A program made the translations under genes and the position numbers. Of a DNA stretch of 64,000 bases, positions 1-8,346 are shown one piece after another (within the stretch, counting starts at the first letter, position 1; each line of letters begins with the position of its first letter). The notes beneath the pieces were generated by a model. The model saw only the letters and a list, made by a program, of their open reading frames with translations, was not told where the DNA came from and did no database searches. The stretch spans positions 558,001 to 622,000 of the forward strand of contig NZ_WQCG01000002.1 in assembly GCF_013032505.1 (NCBI RefSeq), read 5' to 3'. Source of the DNA: Ruegeria atlantica (GTDB lineage Bacteria; Pseudomonadota; Alphaproteobacteria; Rhodobacterales; Rhodobacteraceae).

Positions 1-2
1 TG

Positions 3-956
3 CGGCAATTCGTAGACGTCCTTTACAAAAACAAGACCGAACCACTGATGCAGCGTCGCGGCAACAACCTGGCGCTGTTCTGGACGCTGGCAATCGTACT
101 GATCTGGACGATCGCTTGGGCCGTGCTGTGGCCGGGGCGGGCGGAATTCAACCTGACTTGGGGCTTGCTCAACAGCGACACCTATCTGAGGATAAGGCTG
201 TATTCGGTCAACGCATTCAACACCTACTGCATCGCTACAATCGTTGCGATCACAATTCGTTGGGTCCGCATGACTTCGGTCGCTGAGGACGGCCAGAGAA
301 AGTGGGAAAACATGCGTTATCCCAACCACTGGACGCGATGGCTACCGCAGGCTTTGAGCCTGTTTTTGATTGCCTTCTTGGTTTCTACAGCATTGAACAT
401 CGCGGTGCAGATATGGCTAACGGAAACCCGAACCACCGAAGCAGAAGCCTGGCGCATGACATTCGAAGAATTCATGACCTCGATCCGCTGGCGGTTTGAA
501 TACATGGGCCCGATTTCCTTCCGGGCGGCATGTCTGGCGGTTCTTGTGATCGTGCTTTTGGATGCAAGGCAGCGATTGTGGACGGATGCCGGGCGGTGCG
601 AGCAAAGACAGCGCAAGGGGCATCCCTCTAGCGACCGGCTGAAATCGAATGACAAAACCTGGCGTGAGTTGTCGTTTAAGGACAGTCTGATCTGGGTCGC
701 GATAGGTGTGTTAATGATGCTGATCATAACCCCTGTCATGCGCTATCTGTCGTTTCTTGCAGCTTCTCAGGATTATCCGCGACCCTTCGACCATATTGAC
801 GCCGGACTGATGATCTGGGCGACACTTTATACCGTTATTCTGGCGGCTTTGGTGATGTTCTGCCTGTCCGAGGTTCTTACCCGACGCGCGTTCTATCGTG
901 CCCCGAAGGAGACCGCAGACGGCATGTCTTCTGACGTTGTGGGGGCTGAGAAATGA
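3..956 (+). CDS. Polytopic membrane protein, probably 5'-truncated by the window edge
   Basis: I do not recognise the family. An ATG lies at 48, but it has no Shine-Dalgarno sequence and the frame stays open to the window edge, so the true start is probably upstream. Counting from the ATG at 48, about six hydrophobic helices are visible near residues 9-29, 55-70, 102-125, 155-172, 213-240 and 254-275. A hydrophilic, Arg/Lys-rich stretch at about 175-210 is probably a cytoplasmic loop. The stop overlaps the ATG of the next gene (ATGA at 953-956), which indicates translational coupling. That neighbour encodes a periplasmic binding-like protein, so a two-part membrane receptor or uptake device is possible. 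No catalytic motif was seen. The coding nature is well supported; the role is unknown. Confidence 0.75.
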   Translation, partial: RQFVDVLYKNKTEPLMQRRGNNLALFWTLAIVLIWTIAWAVLWPGRAEFNLTWGLLNSDTYLRIRLYSVNAFNTYCIATIVAITIRWVRMTSVAEDGQRKWENMRYPNHWTRWLPQALSLFLIAFLVSTALNIAVQIWLTETRTTEAEAWRMTFEEFMTSIRWRFEYMGPISFRAACLAVLVIVLLDARQRLWTDAGRCEQRQRKGHPSSDRLKSNDKTWRELSFKDSLIWVAIGVLMMLIITPVMRYLSFLAASQDYPRPFDHIDAGLMIWATLYTVILAALVMFCLSEVLTRRAFYRAPKETADGMSSDVVGAEK

Positions 957-2197
957 AAGCCATTGCCCAGGTCGCCCTGCTGAGCCTGATCTGCATGCCC
1001 GCGCTTGCAGCTGGACAAGATACCCAGCCTGAGACCGTTGTAAACGAGGATCGAAACGTCATCATGGGCGCGCGCACCGATGTGCCGCCCTTTATCTGGA
1101 GAGACAAAAAGAGCCAAAAATACCGTGGGTTTTTCTGGGATATTTGTGTCGAGGCGCTCGTGCGTTCTGATCGTCCGTTCGACACCGTGCCAATCTCGGC
1201 CGGGCAACGATCGGACCTTTTGTCCAAAGGCAGTTATTGCACAAATGAGGACGAGAATTACGATTCTTGCACCGCCGAAATTGGGACAGTGGATCTGTTA
1301 TGCGACCCAACCACTGTAAACCTGAAACGGATGCAGACTTTCACGGAAATAGATGTCGACCAAACAGATGAAGGCCTGCACCGGTTTGTTTTTTCCCCCA
1401 TCCTTTATCTGGCAAACGGGTCGTATTTTCAGCTGGGGTATCCCAGAAGGGTTTATCGGGAAAAGCTTGCGAAAGAACTGGAACGTCGATGCGTTCAGTT
1501 TCCGGAGTTGGACCCTGTCTTTTGTGACAAGCGCAAAAACCCCACTGGCTTGGAATGGCTTCGCCGACCCGATAAGTCGTTGTTTGGCAAAAAACCAAGT
1601 ATAAACTGGAAAACTGCCTGCGATGCTATCTTGAGTGCCATGACAACAGACCTGGCGTTGCCAGACTCTACAGAAGATATGAAGCGCAAAGTTTGGCCTC
1701 CGCAAATTTGGCCGGAGCCGGACCCAGTAGAGCCTGAGTTCGAAATTTGGGGATACCTCGACGGGTCGACCATCGGACCATCAGTTGTCAAAGCCGCCGA
1801 ACTAGCGCCTTCGTCCGTCGGTATATGCACAAAGGCTTTTAAGTCTCATACCTTGGCCACCGAGGCCTTCTGCAACGGCGAGATTTACAGATATTTCGGA
1901 GATGTCGATCTGGTTCGGGCGGCGATCGACGCCTATCGTGACAACACGGACAATGACTGCCCCGCAGATGAAACGCGATCTTCCCGGGGGACCTATGAAC
2001 CCTATGCCTTGGTTCTTTCGAACGAAAACAGCGGCTTCCCCGAGGATTTCACGCTGGCGCTGTATTCCATGTTCACCGACGGCACGATTGCCCAGATGTT
2101 CAACGGGCGCTTCGGGGAAAGACGGCAATCTCAATACCTTGAAACACTGTTCAGAATTAACAGCATACCAACCGGCGACGTGAATCCCGAGGAATAG
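953..2197 (+). CDS. Secreted, cysteine-rich solute-binding-like protein (SBP_bac_3-like)
   Basis: The protein has 414 residues and starts with a signal peptide (residues 1-20, ending ALAAG), so it should be periplasmic. The early motif DVPPFIW and the later VDLLCDPTTVNLKR resemble the ligand-binding lobes of family 3 extracellular solute-binding proteins, where an aromatic residue and a T-x-T stretch line the pocket. It is longer than a usual SBP (about 250-280 aa), with an insertion at about residues 170-270. The mature part holds ten cysteines, an even number, which suggests several disulfides and is unusual for this fold in bacteria. It overlaps the upstream membrane-protein gene by four bases, and no ABC permease or ATPase accompanies it. 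A sensory or accessory role is as likely as transport. The fold assignment is moderately sure; the ligand is unknown. Confidence 0.75.
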   Translation: MKAIAQVALLSLICMPALAAGQDTQPETVVNEDRNVIMGARTDVPPFIWRDKKSQKYRGFFWDICVEALVRSDRPFDTVPISAGQRSDLLSKGSYCTNEDENYDSCTAEIGTVDLLCDPTTVNLKRMQTFTEIDVDQTDEGLHRFVFSPILYLANGSYFQLGYPRRVYREKLAKELERRCVQFPELDPVFCDKRKNPTGLEWLRRPDKSLFGKKPSINWKTACDAILSAMTTDLALPDSTEDMKRKVWPPQIWPEPDPVEPEFEIWGYLDGSTIGPSVVKAAELAPSSVGICTKAFKSHTLATEAFCNGEIYRYFGDVDLVRAAIDAYRDNTDNDCPADETRSSRGTYEPYALVLSNENSGFPEDFTLALYSMFTDGTIAQMFNGRFGERRQSQYLETLFRINSIPTGDVNPEE

Positions 2198-2271
2198 AAC
2201 GGCAAATTTCTCGCCATCTAATAGGCTGTTTAGGACTAAAACCCTGTTTCCGCGTATGGACCATGAATTTT

Positions 2272-2296
2272 CCCGGACCGCCCCCGGGCTTTTTTC
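2272..2296 (+). terminator. Rho-independent terminator after the binding-protein gene
   Basis: The stem CCCGG / CCGGG encloses a 7-base loop and is followed directly by a run of six T. It lies 75 bases after the stop at 2197 and has the right orientation. Confidence 0.65.
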
Positions 2297-2482
2297 CTGC
2301 ATTTCAATGACCGGAGATAGTTGTGTCTGGTGATGTAGAAAAAAGTCATCGGGGCGCGAGGTGTCCGCAAGGACTGGGCCGATTTTAGGTATCAAACATT
2401 TGTGCTCGACTGTCCATCCTTCCGAAAACACTCAACTAATGTCTCCCTACGCAACGAAATGGCTCCGGGGTCTTCGTGAGCG

Positions 2483-2640
2483 TTGAGCGAGGCAAACCAT
2501 CGGATCAGTGACGCGACGTTCTACGAATACAACGTCAGTTTGACGGAATGAGCTACGCAAAGGCTCCGCTCAGCTAGCCTTGAACTGCAACCCAACCAAA
2601 AAATGAAACAAGAACAGATTCTACGACCAAACTGCCCGTA
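2483..2640 (+). pseudogene. Remnant of an IS3-family transposase OrfA
   Basis: In one frame the translation contains ISDATFYEYN, the core of the OrfA helix-turn-helix (usual form GISDATFYxYK). It is followed, after a stop codon, by ATQRLRSASLE, which resembles the next OrfA segment (DAxRLRALExEN). There is no start codon, there are several stops, and no OrfB is present. It is therefore a short fossil of an insertion sequence, not an active element. Confidence 0.5.
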
Positions 2641-2877
2641 TCGAGGGGTTGGGTCATCAGCTAAGAATTCACGATCCCCAGAGTTTCAATAGTTATAATT
2701 TCTAAGCATCTGATTTTATTACAACCTCAGTCTCGGAAATGAGGTGACCCGACAGCGCTTGTCGGATCACGTAAATATTGGGACTGAACTATTGAGACTC
2801 GCCTCCCATTGAATTCAACACCTTATGATTTTGCGCTTTTTGAAGGTTTCGGCGGCTTATGCGCGTCAAGCCTACGT

Positions 2878-2899
2878 CAAACAAAGCGGGCCGCAGCCC
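2878..2899 (-). terminator. Possible terminator of the nitrate assimilation operon
   Basis: On the minus strand the stem GGGC-TGCG-GCCC is followed by GCTTTGTTT, about 25 bases after the nasA stop. The stem is short, so the call is tentative. Confidence 0.35.
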
Positions 2900-2923
2900 T
2901 GTTCGAAAACCCCGAGTCTAACC

Positions 2924-5578
2924 TTATTGTTCATGCAGGCAATTCTTCGGTTTTTTGCGGTTCAAATTCGTATACTCGGTGACCAAGTCAGCCAACTCTG
3001 GCCGGCATGAACCGCAGTTCGTTCCAGCTTGAAGGGCATCTCCGATTTCGCCCACATCGATCAATCGTTGGTCGCGAATGGCGCCGATAATGGTTTTTAG
3101 TCCGACCCCGAAACATGAACAGACGATTGGTCCACAGTCTTCAGAAGCAGCAGATGATCGGCCAGACAGAATCTGATGGAGCGAGACCTCAGGCAAAGTT
3201 GCCAAATAGTCTCGCATTAGTGTGATCGGTTGGCGGGACACGAAGAGCGCTGCCAAAAGGCGCTGCCCGTCTGACAGTGCAATCCTGTGCGACCCGCGTT
3301 TGGGATCTGCTATTGAAGTCACCACAGCATCGGGTAGCCCAAACCACTCTCGGGTTTTGTGTTCCCAATCGTCGATGTCTTGCTTCCCTGCTAACTCCAT
3401 CCTGTAACCTTTGTCCGTTTTACTCATTGCCCAGTATTCTGCTGTGGGTGAGGCCGCATCCACGGAAACGGCGAAACCGTACCAGGAGGCATTCAGACGT
3501 CGTACAGAAACAGCCGTCGCCTTACTCTCAGGCTGTCCGGAGACCGGATCAGTCACACTTGGAACAAGCGCATCCACACGGGCTGAAGGGGCCGTTTCAC
3601 CCGTCCAGTGGATTGGCGCAAACACTTGACCTGGCGCAACGGCCTTTGTGATGCGAAGTCGAAAGATGCCGCTTCCAGCTGAACTTTCGAGTTGGACCAA
3701 ATCTGCGGCGCTAAGGCCCAACTTATCAACGTCCTTTGGGTTAACGTCTACATAAGGTTCGGAAAGATGGGCAGATAAACGAGGCGACAAGCCTGACCGT
3801 GTCATAGTATGCCACTGATCGCGATTACGCCCGGTGTTTAAAAGAAACGGGTATTTTGCGCAGGTTGTTAGCTTGGGTGGTTTGTTGGAAACTGGAACAA
3901 AACGCGCCTTGCCATCAGGATGAAAAAACTGTCCATCGCCAAAGAACCGCCCGTCTGTAGCGCGAGATGTAGTCGGCCACCGTGTAGGGCTCAACGCTTC
4001 ATAGTCTTCGTCACCGACATTGGCAAAATTGGCAATGTTGAAGTCTCTGCCAAAAGACGCCGCAAGTGAAGTCATGCTCGCGTATTCTCTAAAAATCTGC
4101 GCTGGAGACTCGTAGCTAAATGCCTCTTCCCACCCCATTCGACGGCCCACTTCGGCCAAGATATCCCAATCCGGACGCGATTGCCCCGGAGGTGCCAAGA
4201 CGGCACGTTGTCTGCTGATTGTACGATCTGAGTTGGTTACAGTTCCCGATTTTTCTGCCCACCCCGCTGCTGGCAGCAAGACGTCTGCGATACGCGCGGT
4301 ATCTGTCTGCGCCGTCAGATCACTGACAACTGTAAAAGGACAGCTTTCGATCGCAGCGCTCACTCTGTCTGCCTCTGGCATTGTCGCCGCAGGGTTGGTG
4401 TGGATGATCCAGAGCGCCTTGATCTTTCCGTCTTCAATGGAACGGAACAGATCGACGGCTTTCAGTCCTTGCCTCTGAGGGATCTTGGGTGAATTCCAAA
4501 ATTGTTGAACCGCCTGACGATGGTCTTCGTTTTCGATGTCCAGATGACACGCAAGCATATTGGCCAGACCACCCACCTCTCGACCGCCCATGGCGTTAGG
4601 CTGACCTGTGACAGAGAACGGCCCCATCCCTTCGCGGCCAATCCGTCCAGTAGCCAGATGACAATTCAAAATCGCGTTGACTTTATCGGTTCCGCTGGAA
4701 GACTGGTTCACACCCTGACTAAAGATCGTAACGACCCGCTCGGTACCGATCCATAGATCGCAAAACGCCTCAATCTCAGTGGGGCTGAGCCCCGTCTCAT
4801 CAGGATCATCAAGCTGTGCCAATTCAAGGGCTTCAAAGAACCCAACGCTGCGGTTCAGAAATTCGGCGGACACATGCCCGGTTTGGTGAATTCTGCTCAG
4901 CAATCGGTTGAACAGCGCCACGTCGCTGCCTGGGTGCAGAGCCAGATGCAGGTCCGCCTGATCACAGCTTGCTGTGCGGCGTGGGTCAACAACCACGATC
5001 TTCGTGCCACGCGCCTGGCGTGCAGCTAGGACCCGCTGGTAGAGAACGGGATGGCACCAGGCAAGGTTTGAACCAACCAGCACAACTAAGTCAGCCTGAT
5101 CCAGGTCCTCATAAGTTCCAGGCACCGTATCGGTCCCGAAAGCGCGTTTATGCCCGGCCACAGTTGACGCCATACACAACCGCGAATTGGTGTCGATATT
5201 GGCTGAGCCGATGAAGCCTTTCATCAACTTGTTAGCAACATAGTAGTCCTCGGTCAGTAATTGGCCTGAGACGTAAAAAGCTACGCTGTCCGGGCCGAAT
5301 TCTTTGATCGTGGACGAAAAGCGATCGGCAACCAGTTGCAGTGCGTTATCCCAGCTGGTGTCCTGGCCGAACGCTCGCGGGGCCAGCAACCGGTGGTCTA
5401 GCCCCACGGTTTCGCCCAATGCCAACCCTTTCGAGCACAATCGCCCGTAATTCGCCGGATGCTCCGGGTCGCCGCGAACCGCCAACCCTCCGGCTCCGTC
5501 AGGGCGCAGCAGCAGGCCGCAGCCAACGCCGCAATAGGCACAGGTCGAGCGGATTTCGGGCAGACCGGTCCCGTCCAT
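2924..5578 (-). CDS. nasA: Assimilatory nitrate reductase, catalytic subunit
   Basis: Reduces nitrate to nitrite in the cytoplasm using a bis-MGD molybdenum cofactor. The N-terminus carries the [4Fe-4S] motif C13-AYC-GVG-C20 and a fourth Cys at about residue 48 (RLCSKG). The molybdopterin oxidoreductase domain fills most of the chain (e.g. GQPNAMGGREVGGL near 310-325), followed by the molydopterin-dinucleotide-binding domain (NTGRNRDQWHTMTRSG near 575-590). The last about 60 residues form a BFD-like [2Fe-2S] domain (CSCFGVG ... TNCGSC), which marks the assimilatory class. At 884 aa the length is normal. The start ATG overlaps the nirD stop by one base. It is the last gene of the operon, and electrons probably come from the NirB/NirD side or from NAD(P)H. 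Confidence 0.95.
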   Translation of the reverse strand: MDGTGLPEIRSTCAYCGVGCGLLLRPDGAGGLAVRGDPEHPANYGRLCSKGLALGETVGLDHRLLAPRAFGQDTSWDNALQLVADRFSSTIKEFGPDSVAFYVSGQLLTEDYYVANKLMKGFIGSANIDTNSRLCMASTVAGHKRAFGTDTVPGTYEDLDQADLVVLVGSNLAWCHPVLYQRVLAARQARGTKIVVVDPRRTASCDQADLHLALHPGSDVALFNRLLSRIHQTGHVSAEFLNRSVGFFEALELAQLDDPDETGLSPTEIEAFCDLWIGTERVVTIFSQGVNQSSSGTDKVNAILNCHLATGRIGREGMGPFSVTGQPNAMGGREVGGLANMLACHLDIENEDHRQAVQQFWNSPKIPQRQGLKAVDLFRSIEDGKIKALWIIHTNPAATMPEADRVSAAIESCPFTVVSDLTAQTDTARIADVLLPAAGWAEKSGTVTNSDRTISRQRAVLAPPGQSRPDWDILAEVGRRMGWEEAFSYESPAQIFREYASMTSLAASFGRDFNIANFANVGDEDYEALSPTRWPTTSRATDGRFFGDGQFFHPDGKARFVPVSNKPPKLTTCAKYPFLLNTGRNRDQWHTMTRSGLSPRLSAHLSEPYVDVNPKDVDKLGLSAADLVQLESSAGSGIFRLRITKAVAPGQVFAPIHWTGETAPSARVDALVPSVTDPVSGQPESKATAVSVRRLNASWYGFAVSVDAASPTAEYWAMSKTDKGYRMELAGKQDIDDWEHKTREWFGLPDAVVTSIADPKRGSHRIALSDGQRLLAALFVSRQPITLMRDYLATLPEVSLHQILSGRSSAASEDCGPIVCSCFGVGLKTIIGAIRDQRLIDVGEIGDALQAGTNCGSCRPELADLVTEYTNLNRKKPKNCLHEQ

Positions 5579-5910
5579 CAGGCCGCACTCCGCCGCGTCA
5601 CTGCGCTGTCGTCCAGGAGGATACGACCGTCTTCAAGACGCACCGGATAGGTGGTGATCCGGCCATCATCGGTACCCTGCGCCTCGCCCGTGTTCAGGTC
5701 GAACACCCAGTTGTGCAAAGGGCAAGTTACTGACTGGCCATGGACGATGCCCTCGGACAAAGGGCCACCTTTGTGCGGACAACTATTGGTGGCCGCATAC
5801 ACCTCGGCCTCAGCCGTTCGAAAAACGGCAATGCAACCGATATGGGTTTTCACAAGACGCGCCCCGCGCAGCGGCACCTCGTCTATATGTCCGATGTCGA
5901 TCCAGCTCAT
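5578..5910 (-). CDS. nirD: Nitrite reductase small subunit (Rieske-type)
   Basis: Small subunit of assimilatory NAD(P)H nitrite reductase, partner of NirB. The 110-residue protein has a Rieske-like fold with the cluster motif C-P-H-K-G-G near residues 44-49 and C-P-L-H-N-W near residues 63-68, so both Cys-x-His pairs are present and a [2Fe-2S] cluster can be bound. Some NirD proteins lack these ligands. The start ATG at 5910 overlaps the nirB stop (ATGA, 5907-5910). An upstream in-frame extension to 5982 exists but runs inside nirB and was rejected. Confidence 0.93.
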   Translation of the reverse strand: MSWIDIGHIDEVPLRGARLVKTHIGCIAVFRTAEAEVYAATNSCPHKGGPLSEGIVHGQSVTCPLHNWVFDLNTGEAQGTDDGRITTYPVRLEDGRILLDDSAVTRRSAA

Positions 5911-8342
5911 TCCGCGGCCTCCAGTGTGAAATCTGCGATCGGCGCGTAGGTCTGCGCCTTGTCCTGCACATGTTCGGCCCATGGGTCTTTGCGGAAGATG
6001 CTCTGCGAAAGTTCAAACCGGGCGACCAACACGGCACGGTTTTTAAGGTCGTCCACGACCTGAGCCTTGACCCAATCCATGCCGACCTTACCCAGCCATT
6101 TGTAGAGGCGGTCCAGATACTTGCCACCTTCGCGATAGGCTTGGGTGACGGCCATCACAACCTCTGTTGCTTCCTCTTCGGTGGGCACCTGACACAGTAG
6201 TTCGGTTTCCTTCACATCCATACCGGCCGCCCCGCCAATGCTGATCTGATAGCCTGAATCCACGCAAACCACTCCGATATCCTTGCACGTCGCTTCTGCA
6301 CAGTTGCGCGGGCAACCGGACACCGCCAGCTTCAGCTTGTGCGGCGTCCACGACCCCCACAGGATTTTCTCGAGCTTGATACCGAGGCCGGTGCTGTCCT
6401 GCGTGCCAAACCGGCAATGATCGGTACCCACACAGGTTTTGACCGTACGCAGGCCCTTGGAATAGGCATGACCCGAGACCAGACCGGCCTGGTTCAGATC
6501 CGACCAGATGGCGGGCAGGTCCTCGCCCTTTACACCCAACAGGTCGATGCGCTGCCCACCCGTGACCTTCACAGTTGGTACGTCATACTTGTCTGCCGCA
6601 TCTGCGATGGCGCGCAGTTCTTCGGGGGTGGTGATGCCGCCCCACATGCGCGGCACAACGCTGAAGGTGCCGTCTTTCTGGATGTTGGCGTGTTTACGTT
6701 CGTTGACGAACCGACTTTGCGGATCGTCCTGATAGTCCAGTGGCCAATCCGCCAGCAGGTAATAGTTGATCGCCGGACGGCAGACATGGCAGCCGTTAGG
6801 CGTGGACCAGCCGAGTTCCTGCCAAACAGCCGCCTGGCTTTTCAGCTCCTGTCCCTTGATCAGGCGGCGTACGTCTTCGTGGGTCAGATCCGTACAACCG
6901 CAAATCGGTTGCGCGGTTGGCATCTGGAAGTTGTCGCCTAGCGTCACCTGCAACACCTGTTCCACTAGTCCAGTACAGGTGCCGCAGGACGCACTGGCCT
7001 TGGTGCCCGAACGAACCGCGCCCAGATCGTCGGCACCTGCGTTGATCGCCTCGACAATCTCGCCTTTGCATACGCCGTTGCAGCCGCAAATCTCCGCCTC
7101 AGGCGGCAATGCTGCAACGGCTGAGAGAGGGTCCGCGGTGTCGCCCCCCTGATAGGCGGGTCCGAAGATCAACGTCTCGCGCATCTCTTCGATACTGGTG
7201 CCGTCCTTGATCAAACCAAAGAACCAACTGCCATCCGCCGTGTCGCCATACATAACGGCCCCAACCAGACGATCCTCTTCGATCACAAGGCGTTTGTAGA
7301 CGCCGCGCGAAGGGTCGCGGAACACGATATCCTCGCGCCCCGGCCCATCCGCGAAATCACCCGCACTGAACAGATCGCAGCCGGTAACTTTCAGCTTGGT
7401 CGAGAGGGTTTTCTGCGCGAATGCAGCGTCTTCCTCCAGCAACGACTGCGCCGTCACCTTCGCCTGATCGTAGAGCGGTGCAACTAGGCCGAATACCTCT
7501 CCGTCATGTTCGACGCATTCGCCCACGGCGTAGACATCCGGGTCCGACGTCAGCATTTGGTCATCCACATGAATGCCGCGCCCGGTGGCCAAACCGGCCT
7601 CTTGTGCCAGAGCCGTGTTGGGGCGGATGCCGACGGCCATGACGAGCAGATCACAGGGCAGCTCGGTCCCGTCATCCAGCAACAGAGCACGGACCTTGCC
7701 GTCTTCCCCGAGGATTTCCTTGGAATTCGCTTGTAGGCAAATCCTGATGCCTTTGTCTTCCAGCGATTTCTTCAGCAGATAGCCTGCCGCTTCGTCCAAT
7801 TGACGCTCCATCAGGTGGCCCATGATGTGCACCACGGTAACTTGAACACCATGCGCGGCCATGCCTGCGGCGGCTTCAAGACCCAGCAAACCTCCGCCAA
7901 TCACGACGACTTTGTTGTCCGGGCACATGTCCATCATCTGCTGGGTATCTTCCAGATCGCGGTATGCAATCACACCATCTAGATCATGGCCAGGCAGAGG
8001 AATGATGAACGGGTTCGACCCGGTCGCGACGACCAGCTTGTCGTATGGAACATGTCCGTTCTCGCCCTCGACAACCTTCATCTCACGGTCGATCTTGGCC
8101 ACCTTCTCGCCAAAGCGGCAGGAGATTCCCCGCTCGGCATACCAGGTGTCGTCATGAGTGACGATCTCTTCATAGGTCTTCTCACCCGACAGAACCGGGC
8201 TGAGCATGATGCGGTTGTAGTTCCCGCGCGGCTCAGCGTTGAACAGGGTGATGTCGAACGCATCCGGTGCAGCGTCGGTCAGGTGTTCCAGCACCCGACC
8301 CGAGGCCATGCCTGCGCCTATAACAACGAGTCTTTGTTTCAT
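5907..8342 (-). CDS. nirB: Assimilatory nitrite reductase large subunit
   Basis: Reduces nitrite to ammonium by six electrons from NAD(P)H. Domains in order: an FAD/NAD(P)H oxidoreductase with the dinucleotide motif VVIGAGMASGR at the N-terminus and a second GGGLLGLEAA near residue 150; two BFD-like [2Fe-2S] segments (CGCNGVCKG ... SCGTC and CGCTDLTHE ... CHVCRP); the ferredoxin-like half domain; and the siroheme/[4Fe-4S] domain with TCVGTDHCRFG and SGCPRNCAEA, which supply the four cluster cysteines. I place the start at the ATG at 8342 (MKQRLVVIGAG); an in-frame extension to 8411 lies inside the neighbouring ATPase gene. The length of 811 aa fits NirB. It sits between nrtCD and nirD. Confidence 0.95.
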   Translation of the reverse strand: MKQRLVVIGAGMASGRVLEHLTDAAPDAFDITLFNAEPRGNYNRIMLSPVLSGEKTYEEIVTHDDTWYAERGISCRFGEKVAKIDREMKVVEGENGHVPYDKLVVATGSNPFIIPLPGHDLDGVIAYRDLEDTQQMMDMCPDNKVVVIGGGLLGLEAAAGMAAHGVQVTVVHIMGHLMERQLDEAAGYLLKKSLEDKGIRICLQANSKEILGEDGKVRALLLDDGTELPCDLLVMAVGIRPNTALAQEAGLATGRGIHVDDQMLTSDPDVYAVGECVEHDGEVFGLVAPLYDQAKVTAQSLLEEDAAFAQKTLSTKLKVTGCDLFSAGDFADGPGREDIVFRDPSRGVYKRLVIEEDRLVGAVMYGDTADGSWFFGLIKDGTSIEEMRETLIFGPAYQGGDTADPLSAVAALPPEAEICGCNGVCKGEIVEAINAGADDLGAVRSGTKASASCGTCTGLVEQVLQVTLGDNFQMPTAQPICGCTDLTHEDVRRLIKGQELKSQAAVWQELGWSTPNGCHVCRPAINYYLLADWPLDYQDDPQSRFVNERKHANIQKDGTFSVVPRMWGGITTPEELRAIADAADKYDVPTVKVTGGQRIDLLGVKGEDLPAIWSDLNQAGLVSGHAYSKGLRTVKTCVGTDHCRFGTQDSTGLGIKLEKILWGSWTPHKLKLAVSGCPRNCAEATCKDIGVVCVDSGYQISIGGAAGMDVKETELLCQVPTEEEATEVVMAVTQAYREGGKYLDRLYKWLGKVGMDWVKAQVVDDLKNRAVLVARFELSQSIFRKDPWAEHVQDKAQTYAPIADFTLEAAE

Positions 8343-8346
8343 GGTT

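Larger units (their letters stand above)
2198..2923. other. Non-coding stretch between the convergent binding-protein and nasA genes
   Basis: No intact gene is visible in these 726 bases. They contain a terminator (2272-2296), an IS3-type OrfA remnant (about 2483-2640), a small hairpin with arms CCGACA/TGTCGG near 2747-2763, and a possible terminator for the nas operon near 2878-2899. The rest looks like degraded DNA. Confidence 0.6.
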
